From positions 3,100,001 through 3,164,000 of the forward strand of contig NZ_CP036524.1 of assembly GCF_008281175.1 (NCBI RefSeq): 64,000 bases of DNA, read 5' to 3'. Of this stretch, positions 21,075 to 30,651 are shown piece after piece. The notes under the pieces were generated by a model. The model was not told the origin of the DNA, did no database searches, and saw only the letters and a list, made by a program, of their open reading frames with translations. The translations under genes and the position numbers were made by a program. The stretch comes from [Clostridium] hylemonae DSM 15053. GTDB taxonomy: Bacteria > Bacillota > Clostridia > Lachnospirales > Lachnospiraceae. Within the stretch, counting starts at the first letter, position 1. Each line of letters starts with the position of its first letter.

Positions 21075-21637
21075 TTATTTACCGTCAGCTCTTAGTTTCT
21101 TATAATGCACTCCCTTACCAGGTACATACAGCCGTGACAGATCCGCTCCTTCCAGTTCAAGTAGCTTCACCTTTGTTTGAATGCCTCCGGCATACCCTGT
21201 CAGACTGCCGTCGCTCCTGCCACACGGTGGCAGGGAATGATGATAGATATGGGATTATGGCTCACCGCGCCTCCCACTGCCTGGCTTGACATCGCCTCTC
21301 TGCCCATCTTTTCTGCCATCCTTTTGGCGATGCTTCCGTAAGTAACCACCTCACCGTATGGAATTTCACATAGAATCCGCCATACTTCCTGACGGAATTT
21401 ACTGCCGGCAGCAGACAATTCGGAGATATCCGGCTTTCTGCCTGCAAAATATCTGTCCAGCCAGCTCTTCACAGCGTCAAATACCGGCTGTCTGTTATTC
21501 TCTGTCATATCCTCACGTATGGAACCTCCGAAATATTTCTGCCCCTCCAGCCACAGGCCGGCAAGACTGCTGCCACTTTCACCGCAGGCCAGTGTGATCA
21601 TCCCGACCGGCGATGGATATGTAGTTGAATAATACAT
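21075..21637 (-). CDS. ogt: Methylated-DNA--protein-cysteine methyltransferase
   Basis: Suicide repair enzyme that takes the methyl group from O6-methylguanine. About 187 residues. SKFRQEVWRILCEIPYGEVV and TYGSIAKRMAE form the helix-turn-helix DNA-binding part; PISIIIPCHRVAG is the active-site motif with the acceptor cysteine in PCHRV. After one inserted base behind CHRVAG the frame continues SDGSLTGYAGG to the stop at 21075. ATG at 21637 preceded by AAAGGAGG. A single frameshift in the whole gene makes it a clean example of the deletion pattern. Confidence 0.94.
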
Positions 21638-21711
21638 ATGATACCTCCTTTAACACATGCCACAAAATGCCCTTTATACGGCACTGGTCCATAAATGCAG
21701 TACCTCCGGTG

Positions 21712-22294
21712 TTACTCCTCAATCTTTTCTATAACTACTGCTGTTCCGCTTACTATAGCAGCTGCTATCACATCAGAAATGGACGTGATATCAAAATCTA
21801 TTCCAATAATTGCATTCGCCCCTTTACAACTGCCTGATCGATCATTTTTCCTGGGCCGCATATTTGGCTCTGGACAATGAATTATCTATATTTATAAAGT
21901 GACCCACCGAATATTCCCCATGCACAATATCAATATACCTGCTGATCCTGTATCCTCAAAATTGTAACCCGTGGTTACCATCAGTTTGTTTTTCTCGCTT
22001 GCTGCTCCCTGTGTATTTCTGCTTCTTCCAATTTCCTCTGCGTCATACATTGTCTGTTGTCTTCTAATTTTTAAATTCTTCTTCAACAGCTTTGACAGCT
22101 TCCTGGGGCTGTTCTCAGCCATTTTATTTTTTATATTATCTTGTGCCTTCTGAATCTGTTCCGCGTTCTCTGCCTTTTGATCTTTTCAAACATATCGGCA
22201 CACTGATAACAGCCATATAAACCGTACGGAAGCTTATACTTATTCTCCAAAATGAATCGCTTATCTTTCTACCGCAAATGCAACAATTTGGCAT
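21712..22294 (-). CDS. Zinc-ribbon plus YbjQ-like domain protein
   Basis: About 194 residues. The N-terminus MPNCCICGRKI and later YGCYQCADM form a four-cysteine zinc ribbon. A charged coiled region follows. The C-terminal 100 residues match the YbjQ/UPF0145 heavy-metal-binding-like fold: LMVTTGYNFEGY, VKGANAIIGIDFDITS, and AAAIVSGTAVVIEKI. Function is unknown; YbjQ proteins form pentameric rings. ATG at 22294 preceded by AAGGAG. At least four frameshifts. It is followed by ogt, about 75 bp downstream. Confidence 0.75.
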
Positions 22295-22460
22295 GACATC
22301 TGTTCTCCTTTTCCCGGTATATAATTTTGTTAACGTATAACTAAATCTTAACATATTATTCCGGCTATTACGACAAAATAAGACAGGGCACCTTTTCCCA
22401 GGTACACCCTGTCTCTTTACTTTGCTGCACCTTCTGCGCTATCCGCTGCTACCAGGAGCC

Positions 22461-23051
22461 TCAGCCGACGCCGCAGTCTGCCGGATGGTCATTTACACAT
22501 ACTTTGCTGTGATACTTTTCTATCTCTGTATTCCAGAACTCTTTATCCTTCGCTCCTGCATACGCATCACCAAGCACTGTTCCGTCCCGGCCGACCATGA
22601 GGTTACCGGAGCATCGCCATATTTGCTGAGAACATTCTTCTCCATCTCTTCCGAGGCTATCATCTGCACATAGTCGGCATTAACCTCTGCTGCTGCAGCC
22701 TCAGCCTCGGATTCATTATCTGCATTAACACCTCTTACAATGCCGAGGATCTGTACGCCTTTTCCCGCATATTCTCTTCCGATCTCTCCGGCTTCCATCT
22801 CTCCTTTGCAGGAATCACAGGATAAATCCCATATATTTACGACCGTAAGTTCCGCCTGGTCAAATATAGTATTCGTGTTTGTCTTTATACCGTTCAATGC
22901 GTCTGCTCCGTAGTTTCCAAACTCCTCCTTTTCTCCTCTGTCCTGGCTTCCGGATCCTTTTCTCCGCTTTTTTGTCTGTCGCGGCAGGACTCTGACAGGC
23001 TGCCAGAAGCAGCGCTGCCGCCATAACGGCGAGCAATACTTTAGCCTTCAT
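22461..23051 (-). CDS. TlpA-like thioredoxin-fold lipoprotein
   Basis: About 197 residues. The signal peptide ends in LLAACQS with the lipobox cysteine at residue 19, so the protein is anchored outside the membrane. After a charged linker, the domain reads ELTVVNIWDLSCDSCKGEM with a CxxC redox motif (CDSC), then GVQILGIVRG, and ENVLSKYGDAPVT followed after repair by GRDGTVLGDAYAG. It is a likely extracytoplasmic thiol-disulfide reductase. The start lies three bases after the candidate selenoprotein stop, so both share an mRNA. Three frameshifts; the last residues could differ by a frame. Confidence 0.82.
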
Positions 23052-23054
23052 ATG

Positions 23055-23344
23055 TCAGTCCCTCCACAATGATCCTTTACTCCAAAGGATTCTGGCAAGT
23101 TTCAGCTTCAGCGTATCCGCAATACTGACTCCTTTTCCCGGCAGAACGATTTTTCCCGTCTCGCTCGGGATAGTCCTGTAACCTATTTCTTCCAGATTTT
23201 CATTTCTTCCTCGTCAGCAAACCTTGCTGACATCTCCACATAGGAGCCGCCTCATGTATTGCACACCGTCGGCTCCACGACGATATCCCTGTATTGTTTT
23301 TCTTCCATATATTCCTTCAAACTGTTATCCATTACAACATTCAT
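23055..23344 (-). CDS. Candidate selenoprotein with CxxU motif
   Basis: An open frame of about 96 codons begins at ATG 23344, eight bases after AAGGAGG: MNVVMDNSLKEYMEEKQYRD, then IVVEPTVCNT, an in-frame TGA (codon 31, 23252-23254), and GGSYVEMSARFADEEE. After one inserted base the frame continues ENLEEIGYRTIPSETGKIV and GVSIADTLKLKLARIL to a stop three bases before the TlpA-like gene. TGA sits in a CxxU redox motif, and a SECIS-like hairpin follows it. The N-terminus is reminiscent of small HesB-like selenoproteins. A TGC-to-TGA substitution error is the alternative; the selenium machinery is not in the window. Confidence 0.68.
23213..23231 (-). promoter_or_regulatory. bSECIS-like hairpin
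   Basis: In the mRNA, 20 bases after the UGA, GTCAGCA and TGCTGAC form a perfect seven-pair stem around the loop AGGTT. Bacterial SECIS elements need a stem of at least four pairs, a small apical loop with G in its first two positions, and a loop 16-37 bases after the UGA. Here G is the second loop base and the loop starts 28 bases after the UGA. Confidence 0.68.
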
Positions 23345-23536
23345 GACTGTTACCTCCTTTTTCATTATGCGTTCATGATATCAGATTTAAAACCAGACTT
23401 CTGTGATTACGTCACATTAAGCTCCAAATAATATGCCGGACTTACGTAATATTTGTTCAATAGCCGTAAAAATACGGCATCCTTTTCCTCATTGACTTAT
23501 AATTTATTAAAATATACTTATATCAAGGGGAATCTT

Positions 23537-24264
23537 ATGAAACGTAAGAAAATCTGTACCGTAACGCTGGCTGTACTAAGCGGTGTCGTTATTCTATCGC
23601 TCGGGACATTTATCACTTCCTTTGCCAAAGAAGACAGTTCCGGCAGTCAGGTGACTACGATGGCTGCGACTGCCAATCTCAATCTGCGCGATGACGCAGG
23701 ACTCCACGGAAAAGTGATCACGGTTATGCCAAAAGGAGCCTCTGTGGAAGTCTACAGCATGACCTCAGCCGGATGGTACAACGTAAAGTACAAAGATCAG
23801 ACCGGTTATGCATACTATGTATATCTGAATTTTGAGGGGACAGACAAAGGCACTGTCAACGACGGAAAGGTTACTCATATGTATGCCACAGCTCCGCTAA
23901 ATGTCCGCTCTAAACCAAATACGGGCAGTGCGATTCTTGGAAGCTTTAAAAGGAGATGCCGTCACGGTAGTGAGTAAGCATGACGGTTGGTTTAAAGTGA
24001 TTTTAACGGAAAGCAGGGGTACTGCCACGGCGGCTACCTCGATTTTGGAAAAGGGGATCCTTCTGTCACAGCAGATGAGAGCACTATGAATGATATGACC
24101 ACATCAGCCCCGCTGAACGTCCGCGACCGTCCGAGCATGAAGGGTAAGATCATCGGCTCTTTCAAAAAAGGGAAACTGTCAAAGTGATCGGTCAGGAAGG
24201 CGACTGGCTGAAAGTAAAATATAAGAGCACGACCGGTTATTCCCATGTTGACTACTTAAAATAA
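23537..24264 (+). CDS. Secreted protein with three bacterial SH3 domains
   Basis: About 243 residues. An N-terminal signal peptide or anchor (VTLAVLSGVVILSLGTFITS) is followed by three SH3b repeats, each with the family core: ATANLNLRDDAGLHGKVI, ATAPLNVRSKPNTGSAIL, and TSAPLNVRDRPSMKGKII, each ending in a WxxVxYxxxxGY strand. Such domains bind peptidoglycan peptides, so a wall-associated role is likely; no enzymatic domain is present. ATG at 23537 with AAGGGG upstream is preferred over an earlier in-frame start. Three frameshifts in the second half. A strong terminator follows. Confidence 0.85.
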
Positions 24265-24273
24265 ACAGCCGGA

Positions 24274-24314
24274 AATAACGCGCAGTTCCCCAAGTGAAAC
24301 TGCGCGTTATTTTA
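24274..24314 (+). terminator. Intrinsic terminator after the SH3 gene
   Basis: AATAACGCGCAGTT (24274-24287) pairs perfectly with AACTGCGCGTTATT (24298-24311), followed by a short T-run. Confidence 0.9.
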
Positions 24315-24351
24315 TGCGTTTCTATCTCTATCCACAGTGACGTACAGACCG

Positions 24352-24497
24352 CTATACTTGTCTCATCTTCACATCAACCGCTTCTTTTCTGGCATTGTGC
24401 TCCTGGTTCTGATTCTCAGGCTTCACCTTTTCTGTGACGCTGTTGAACTTCTCCAGATTCTTTTCTGATTCTGCTTTTCCTGTCTCTTCTTGTCCAT
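24352..24497 (-). CDS. Small hydrophilic protein, unknown
   Basis: A gene of about 48 codons. ATG at 24497 follows GAGGTGATA. It reads MDKKRQEKQNQ, then after one inserted base NLEKFNSVTEKVKPENQNQE and a Lys/Arg-rich end KEAVDVKMRQV before the stop at 24352. The length (146 bases) is one short of a multiple of three, in line with a single deletion. It is Gln/Asn/Lys/Glu-rich with no hydrophobic segment. No function recognised. Confidence 0.55.
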
Positions 24498-24592
24498 ATT
24501 ATCACCTCATAAACAGTGTTTCTCCGCAATACATATATTATACTGTATACTTTTTCCACAGAAGTACATGCTATATAAAAAGGAGTGTTGAC

Positions 24593-24756
24593 ATGAAAGA
24601 CCTTTCAGAATTAAAACTGGACCTTACACCAGAAGCCCTTCGCAGCTTAGCTGACAGAAAATCAAAAACCGGACAGAAAGTACGAGTGATATCACGATTC
24701 CATTTCCGGAAGAACTGCTGCAGAAAACCGGTCAGGAAGACAAGACAAAGGGATAA
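24593..24756 (+). CDS. Small acidic protein, unknown
   Basis: About 54 codons. ATG at 24593 follows AAAAGGAG at good spacing. It reads MKDLSELKLDLTPEALRSLA and DRKSKTGQK, then after one inserted base STSDITIPFPEELLQKTGQE and DKTKG. The length is one base short of a multiple of three. Soluble, with an amphipathic N-terminal helix; no family recognised. Confidence 0.55.
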
Positions 24757-24863
24757 CATTTAAATTTTTAAGAAAACCTTATAAGTTTGTGAAGCTTCTG
24801 TATTCCCTCTTGAGAAATTTCTTCAAAAGATATAGAATAAAACTCATTGTTAGGAGGGATCAC

Positions 24864-25652
24864 ATGAATAAATATATTGATAAGGATTATGACAAACATT
24901 TTGACGATGATTTTGAAGTGATTTACGACGCCCTGGACGAGCTGGATGAATATATAGACTATGATGATGACTATGAGGCAGATGCCTTTGAAGACGATAC
25001 GTATTCTGACGACGCATCCGGGAGGACGTCCAAAGAAACAGACAGCCCGGCCGGCAGAAAGAGCAGGAAACAGGACGGGAAAACGGCAGCAGCAATAAGT
25101 CCGCGGATAAAAGGACGGCAGGAAAAAAACCGGCGGAATCTGCCCAATCTGCTCTCCCCTGCCGCAAAGACAGTCAAGGCCGGCGGGAAAGCGGCAGGCA
25201 GTATCATCCGCACGGTCTTAAAAGCCGCATCCTTACTGCTTACGGCAATCATTATAGTCCTGCTCGCTGTCAGCTTCTGGAAAGGGCATACGGTGTACGG
25301 GAATCCCGCAGCAGCCGTCGCAGAAAAGAATTATGGACTTGCCGCCTACTTTGGCTTTGCCGCCCTGCTGCTTCTCTTTGAACTGATTTCTTTCTTCTGG
25401 ATCCTATCCGGACAGAAGATAAAGGATGGCCGCAGAATTCGGAAACTTGATACAGGAAGAGGATTATGTTCCTTCGTCATCATCTATGCCGGTTCCTTTC
25501 TTTCCAGTTCCTTTGGCAGCCTCATTCCTGAAGCGCCCAGGCTGAGCGGTAAAGGAGCCGTAACAGTCTACGGCTCCCTCGATCAGACGCTGTTTATTTT
25601 ATGCGCCGCAGGTCTTGTCAGCTGCCTTGTGCGCAAATTTATTTTTCATTAG
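24864..25652 (+). CDS. Membrane protein with acidic N-terminal tail, unknown
   Basis: 262 residues in one uninterrupted frame, unusual in this window. Residues 1-55 are strongly acidic and rich in Asp/Tyr (EYIDYDDDYEADAFEDD). Residues 55-100 are basic and Ser/Arg-rich. The rest holds about four hydrophobic segments (AASLLLTAIIIVLLAVSFW, YFGFAALLLLFELISFFWIL, a third near 205-225 and a last near 245). ATG at 24864 follows TTAGGAGG. No family recognised. The charge pattern suggests a cytoplasmic tail that binds a partner or cation. It overlaps the convergent downstream gene by 14 bases. Confidence 0.7.
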   Translation: MNKYIDKDYDKHFDDDFEVIYDALDELDEYIDYDDDYEADAFEDDTYSDDASGRTSKETDSPAGRKSRKQDGKTAAAISPRIKGRQEKNRRNLPNLLSPAAKTVKAGGKAAGSIIRTVLKAASLLLTAIIIVLLAVSFWKGHTVYGNPAAAVAEKNYGLAAYFGFAALLLLFELISFFWILSGQKIKDGRRIRKLDTGRGLCSFVIIYAGSFLSSSFGSLIPEAPRLSGKGAVTVYGSLDQTLFILCAAGLVSCLVRKFIFH

Positions 25653-26491
25653 CCTTTTCATCCTCAGCTTCCGCCTGCTGCAGAAAGTCTGCATCTTTCG
25701 TTTTAAGTCTGGGGATGAATCTTTTGCGAATTTCCTTTTCCTCTGTTCTTTACATAAAAATATCCGATCACTGAAAATACGACCGCCCCTGCAAAGTTTA
25801 CGAGCAGATCTTTCATCGTATCGATAAGACCGATATCCAGGTAGCCGCCGAGTCCGAGACTCTGGCCGTTTACCGCGGCGTCCGTAATGTTTTCTATAAC
25901 TTCCGGGTGGTTTCCGCCGGCCGGGTCCAGCATTACAGATGATATCGTGTGCACTATCGTATCCTTCTGCATGTCAAAATGGAATATCTGGTCCATACCG
26001 AACTCAAAGAACTCCCAGATCACACCAATGGTCATGGAAAAGCAGAAGGCGACTATCGCTACAAATACCGGGGACAGCCTGATGGAAGCGCTCATTCCGG
26101 TTCAGTATATCTACGAGCGCAAACCCGATGGCTGCCATCAGAAACCCGTTCAGCGTGTGCAGCAATGTGTCCCACGCGGGGAATTTGATATAATAAGCCT
26201 GAATCTCCCGAGTATCTCTGCTGCAAATATGAACAGCAGAATGATGATCTCCAGTGCAGTAGGCAGCTCTATTTTCAGATTTACCTGCACAAAACTGGGG
26301 ACTATGAGGAGAATCAAAGTTAATATACATAGAAATACATTTTCAAAATTACCATTAAATATCTGCAGTATCATTATTAGAATAACAAGTGCCCGCAGTG
26401 TCACGAATACCATAAAAGAGCTTTTGTGCTCTCTCAGTTCCATTTTGAGGGCCCTGCCCATGATCTTGATCTTATTCATCATTTTCTTCAT
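25639..26491 (-). CDS. Integral membrane protein resembling YjdF/DUF2238
   Basis: About 284 residues. Cytoplasmic start MKKMMNKIKIMGRALKMELR, then at least five helices (FVTLRALVILIMILQIF, NVFLCILTLILLIVPSFVQV, LEIIILLFIFAAEILG, VAIVAFCFSMTIGVIWEFFE, VNFAGAVVFSVIGYFYV). The GVIWEFFEFGMD and DTMKDLLVNFAGAV stretches fit the DUF2238/YjdF membrane family, which has no settled function. C-terminal tail charged. Frameshifts near 26190 and 25730. Codes against the end of the preceding plus-strand gene. Confidence 0.68.
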
Positions 26492-26507
26492 ATGTTCTTC
26501 ATCCTAT

Positions 26508-27447
26508 TTATGCCTGCTGCAGACTATTCCAAAAGTTTTCTATTATGACTCCTTCCGCTTCCTCTTCCGTCATGCCGAGGGTTCTCAGCTTGATCAGCTG
26601 CTCATCATTGATACGCCCGATCGCCGCTTCATGTATGATCGCCGCATCGAGATGTCTTGCATTTATTTCCGGAATGGAGCATACTTCCGCCTTATCCATG
26701 ATAATAGAATCACACTGTATATGGGCATGGCATCTTGCGTTTCCGACAGCTTTCGGGTGGAAGGTCTGTACGGAGCTTCCTTTTGCCACTGATCTGGACA
26801 CGATCTGCGCAGAGCTCCCTCGCCGTTCATATTTACTTCCATGTCGGACTGGGCCGTCTGGCTGTCATGCGTCATCAATTTTCGACCACATAAAGCTTCG
26901 CGTCCTCTCCCATAATGACATCTGTAGTGCGGACCGTAGAGTCTACACCTTTGATCTGCGCTGTATCAAGCGTAAATACCGCGCCTTTGTCAAGTATGAT
27001 CTTTGTCACAGGGTTCAGCACTCTTGCGCCTGTCCCTCCCCTTCTCCGTAATGCTTTTCCTCATAGCGGACATTTGCCCCTTTCCCAACGTGAAAGGTAT
27101 GGATGCCGTCATGCCGGCTCTCGTTGCAGCCGCTGTTATGGATACCGCATCCTGCGATTATGGTCACGTCGGCCGTCTGCCACAAAGAAATCGTTGTAAA
27201 CCTCATCCTTCATGCCGGTGGCATTGACTACGACCGGAATGTGCACCTGCTCGCCATTTGTATTTTCGTCTATATAAATGTCTATTCCCTGCCTGTCTGT
27301 CTTCTTCTTTATCTTAATATGCTCACTGTCGCCGTGGCACAGAGCCGTTCCGTTGTATCTCAGATTAAACGCGCCCTTCTGCCTGAATCCGGCTCCGTCG
27401 ATCTGCTCGAGCACTTTCTCTACGATTTTGTCCAACTGCTTTCTCAA
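26508..27447 (-). CDS. SufB/SufD-family Fe-S scaffold (SmsB type)
   Basis: About 313 residues, shorter than SufB (about 470). Readable: LDKIVEKVLEQIDGAGF, IPVVVNATGMKDEVYNDFFV, DVTIIAGCGIHNSGCNESRH, GIHTFHVGKGANVRYEEKHY, and the C-terminal AEVCSIPEINARHLDAAIIH, EAAIGRINDEQLIKLRTLGM and TEEEAEGVII, the hallmark end of SufB/D proteins. The TTG start at 27447 has AAGGAGG eight bases upstream. It follows the ATPase gene by two bases. Together they form the two-gene minimal system described in Clostridia and archaea, in which the scaffold builds [4Fe-4S] clusters. Two frameshifts. Confidence 0.87.
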
Positions 27448-27449
27448 CT

Positions 27450-28185
27450 TTAACTCCTCCTTCTTATTGGCCGTCCATACATGCACACTGTCCTCGCTCA
27501 GCAGACTCGGAAGAATCTCATCCCGTGTGCCGATGGCTCCGATCTTGCCGTTCTCGATCACCATGATCCTGTCCGCCATCTGAATGATTCTCTCCTGATG
27601 TGAGATAAGAATCAGGCTCTGTTCTTTCTTTTCATGGATCCGTTCAAACTGCTGTACAAGCATGGAGAAGCTCCACAAGTCGATCCCCGCCTCCGGTTCA
27701 TCAAAATACAGAGCTTATGGGGTCTGGCAAGGACTGTTGCTATCTCAAGCCTCTTCATCTCTCCGCCTGATAAAGTAGCATCCACTTCTCTCGTGATATA
27801 CTCCTGGCACAGAGCCCTACACTGCTCAGCATCCGGCAGCACTCCGGCTCAGTCAAAGACCGTCCGGCCGCCAGTGATAATAATTTATCAACTGTCATGC
27901 CCTTGAATCTGGGCGGCTGCTGGAACGCAAAACCAATGCCAGCCTCTGCCCTGTGGTTGATATCATAATCTGTGATATCCTCGCCGTCCAGAACGATCCG
28001 GCCTTCGTCAGCATCCTCTATCCCCATCAGCACCTTTGCAAGACTGGACTTCCCGCCCCGTTAGGCCGTGATCACAAGCATTTCCCCGTCTTCCACCTGA
28101 AAACTGATATCCTTGACAATACTTCTTTGCACACCATTTTCATCCACTTTGAATGTCAGGTTTTTACTTCAAGCATCCTTTGCAT
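27450..28185 (-). CDS. sufC: Fe-S assembly ATPase (SufC/SmsC)
   Basis: About 245 residues of the SufC ABC-ATPase family. Walker A after repair is GPNGAGKSSLAKVLMGIE; then GEDITDYDINHRAEAGIGFA, FQQPPRFKGMTVDKLL, the signature LSGGEMKRLEIATVLAR, and a D-loop/H-loop region (SLILISHQERII). It powers the SmsB scaffold. Two starts are possible, ATG at 28185 or 28176; the second has better ribosome-binding-site spacing. The stop at 27450 lies within the Shine-Dalgarno region of smsB. Five or more frameshifts. Confidence 0.87.
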
Positions 28186-28298
28186 CGCTCCTTTATTTCT
28201 TATAAATTCCAGGAATCTTATATGTTCCCTACATTGATTTTTAACAGTACGAGACCATTATAATCTCTTTTATCCACATTATCAACAGAAAGGAATAC

Positions 28299-28363
28299 AA
28301 AAGGGGACACGGCAAGAGTTGGGGACGGGGTTTTGAAAACCCCGTCCCCAGCCTATCCCCTTT
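28299..28363. repeat. Nested palindromic element (GGGGACGG type), copy 1
   Basis: An inner palindrome (GGGGACGGGGTTTT at 28321-28334 and AAAACCCCGTCCCC at 28336-28349) sits inside outer arms AAAGGGGA and TCCCCTTT. A related palindrome lies at 51955-51991. It follows the rubrerythrin gene directly and may act as its terminator. No transposase is nearby. Confidence 0.75.
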
Positions 28364-29016
28364 AATAATTCTCTACTTTTCTTTCAAAGTATGCTCTTGA
28401 ATATCCGCATGCCGGGCATCTCTCCGGCTTCCTCTCCTTCGTAGATGAATCCGCACTGGCGGCATTTCCATCAAGCGGTGCATCACCTTTAAACGTTTTT
28501 CTGCCTTCAATGTCTCCAGGATCTTAAGGTAACGTTTTCGTGGGAAGCCTCGACTTTGGCCACATTGTCAAACTTCACGGCCAGTGCCTCAAATCCTTCT
28601 TCTCTTGCCTCTTTTGCCATTCGTTTATACATATCTGACCATTCTTCGTTCTCGCCGTCTGCCGCAGTCTGTAGGTTCTCCGCAGTATCTCCCAGGCCGT
28701 GGAACTCGCTGAACCACATTTTAGCGTGCTGTCTCTCCTGCTCGGCGGTCTCTGTAAATATGGCCGCTGTCTGTTCCATTCCCTCCTGCCTTGCAATCTC
28801 CGCAAAGAAGGAGTATTTGTTTCTTGCCTGTGATTCGCCGGCAAATGCTTCCATCAGATTCTTCTCCGTCTTTGTTCCTGCATATTTTCCGCCGCCTGTC
28901 TTTTCTTCTTCCAGTCTGACAAATTTGTCAGCTCCCACCTTACATATCGGACACACTTCCGGTGGATTGTCTCCTTCGTGGATATAACCGCATACTGTAC
29001 ATTTGAATTTTGCCAT
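28362..29016 (-). CDS. Rubrerythrin-type NADH peroxidase (Rd-ferritin-Rd)
   Basis: About 218 residues. An N-terminal rubredoxin-like site (KFKCTVCGYIHEGDNPPEVC, PIC) is followed by a ferritin-like di-iron domain with the ExxR/ExxH pattern (NLMEAFAGESQARNKY, AEQERQHAKMWFSEFH, AKVEASHE), and after two repairs a C-terminal rubredoxin site (CRQCGFIYEGEEAPERCPAC). The order rubredoxin-erythrin-rubredoxin fits peroxide-reducing proteins of clostridial oxygen defence. I start at ATG 29016 after AAGGAG; an upstream ATG overlapping the hydrogenase stop gives an unlikely charged extension. Confidence 0.87.
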
Positions 29017-29138
29017 AGTCTTGTTCTCCTTTTCTTTCTCTTTTTTATTAGTTGTATCATCTGACAAATTGTCTTGTTCCTGTCTTTGCCCAGCCTCACC
29101 CGCCGTCTCCCACGGAGAAGGCGTCAGCGGCTTTTCTT

Positions 29139-30512
29139 TCATTCCTGCCGTTCCCAGATCTGCGCTTCTGTCGTGATACTGTGTGTGCAGAGTTTCTCTG
29201 CCACCGCGCTTAACGGCTTTATGTAATATTCTTCATATACTTTTTTTGATATCCGGGTTCTCGTGACTGTACCGCAAGGTCATAGACGCATCTTTGTCAT
29301 ACAGCGCCATGATCCGCGCCTGTCTGACCGCATCGGTCATGGGCACCTCCGTCTTCGGCTGGCCTCCTCCTCCGATGCATCCGCCCGGACAGGTCATGAT
29401 CTCCACAAAATCATAAGTCTGTTCCCCTCCGGTCATGCAGTCAATAAACTGTCTTGCATTTTCCAGACCGTGTATAACCGCCAGTTTAAGCGGCACTCCG
29501 GCAATGGCTACTTCTGCCTTACGTATGCCCGCCATGCCGCGCACCGGTTCCAGCTTCAGATAATCCTCAGGAGGATTCTCCCCGGTAATAAGGTAATAGG
29601 CCGTTCTGGCAGCTGCTTCCATGACACCGCCCGTGTTTCCAAATATAACACCAGCTCCCGATGCAGCCCCATCAAAGAATCGTAGGAACTATCCGGCAGA
29701 TCTTTCAAGTCTATGCCTTCTTCTCTCATCCACCTTGCAAGCTCCCTCGTCGTGATGACATGATCCATATCTCTCATATCTTCTGCCCCATTACTTACAG
29801 CTGATATGTTCCTCTCGCCCTGCGTATCTCAAACTTCTTGGCTGTACACGGAGTCACGGCCACATTGACGATCTTGGCCGCGTCAAGATTATTCTGCTTC
29901 GCAAAATACGTCTTAATAGTCGGTCCCTGCATTCCGATAGGACTCTTAGCACTTGATATATGTGGAAGAATCTCCGGGTAAAATGTCTCGGCAAATTTCA
30001 CCCACGCCGGACAGCAGCTTGTAAACTGCGGCAGCGGTTTTGTCTTTTCGTAACGCGCTCTACAAGTTCAGACGCCTCTTCCATGATCGTCAGGTCTGCG
30101 GCAAAGTTCGTATCGAGCACATAGTCTGCTCCAAGACTTCTAAGCGCAGCCACCATCTTGCCTTCCACAAAACTCCCAGCCGGATACCCGAACTCTTCCC
30201 CAGTCCGACCCGCACTGACGGAGACGTACTGAAAATAACGATCTTCTCCGGATCCTCCACTGCCTCTTTGACCTTTCTGTACTCATACACTTCCTTGATC
30301 GAATCCACCGGACAGACATTGGCGCACTGACCGCAATGTACACATATGGCAGTGTCATTCGTACTTTTCAGATCATAAAGACGGCCGACGGCAACTTCCC
30401 GCTCACACACCTGCCTGCACTGACCGCATTTGATACACAGGCTTTCCTCTCTTCTCACTGCTGGATTGTCAGATTCTATGGGAATCCTGATTTCCGCAAA
30501 TTCGTGCTTCAT
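29139..30512 (-). CDS. Monomeric [FeFe]-hydrogenase
   Basis: About 457 residues. Two N-terminal [4Fe-4S] sites ([11 protein letters not shown] and [12 protein letters not shown]), then the H-cluster signatures: TSCCPAW (L1), [16 protein letters not shown] (L2), and [16 protein letters not shown] (L3). It lacks the long N-terminal 2Fe-2S extension of the largest clostridial enzymes. It makes H2 from reduced ferredoxin. ATG at 30512 after GATGAGGTG. Frameshifts lie near 30190, 29800 and 29600. It neighbours the peroxidase and Fe-S assembly genes, a redox-centred block. Confidence 0.93.
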
Positions 30513-30651
30513 TTTTCACCTCATCATTTCAATATTAGTAACTATTATTAATATAGCATATATTTCCAACAAACGCAAGGATAAAAATATATATTTTAAT
30601 TATCGGCAAATCTTCTTTACTTATTAAAAGTTTAAGACAGCAGATCCATTT

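Noticed and set aside
23402-23450. ATTACGT/ACGTAAT inverted repeat upstream of the candidate selenoprotein
   Set aside because: Short arms about 28 bases apart with no promoter fit; could be chance.
25887-26792. 301-codon plus-strand open frame
   Set aside because: It lies antisense to the YjdF-like and SmsB genes, has no ribosome binding site and no recognisable domain; the minus-strand frames carry clear family motifs.
28362-29142. Longer rubrerythrin starting at 29142
   Set aside because: The 42-residue extension is charged and low in complexity, and a good AGGAG site supports the ATG at 29016.
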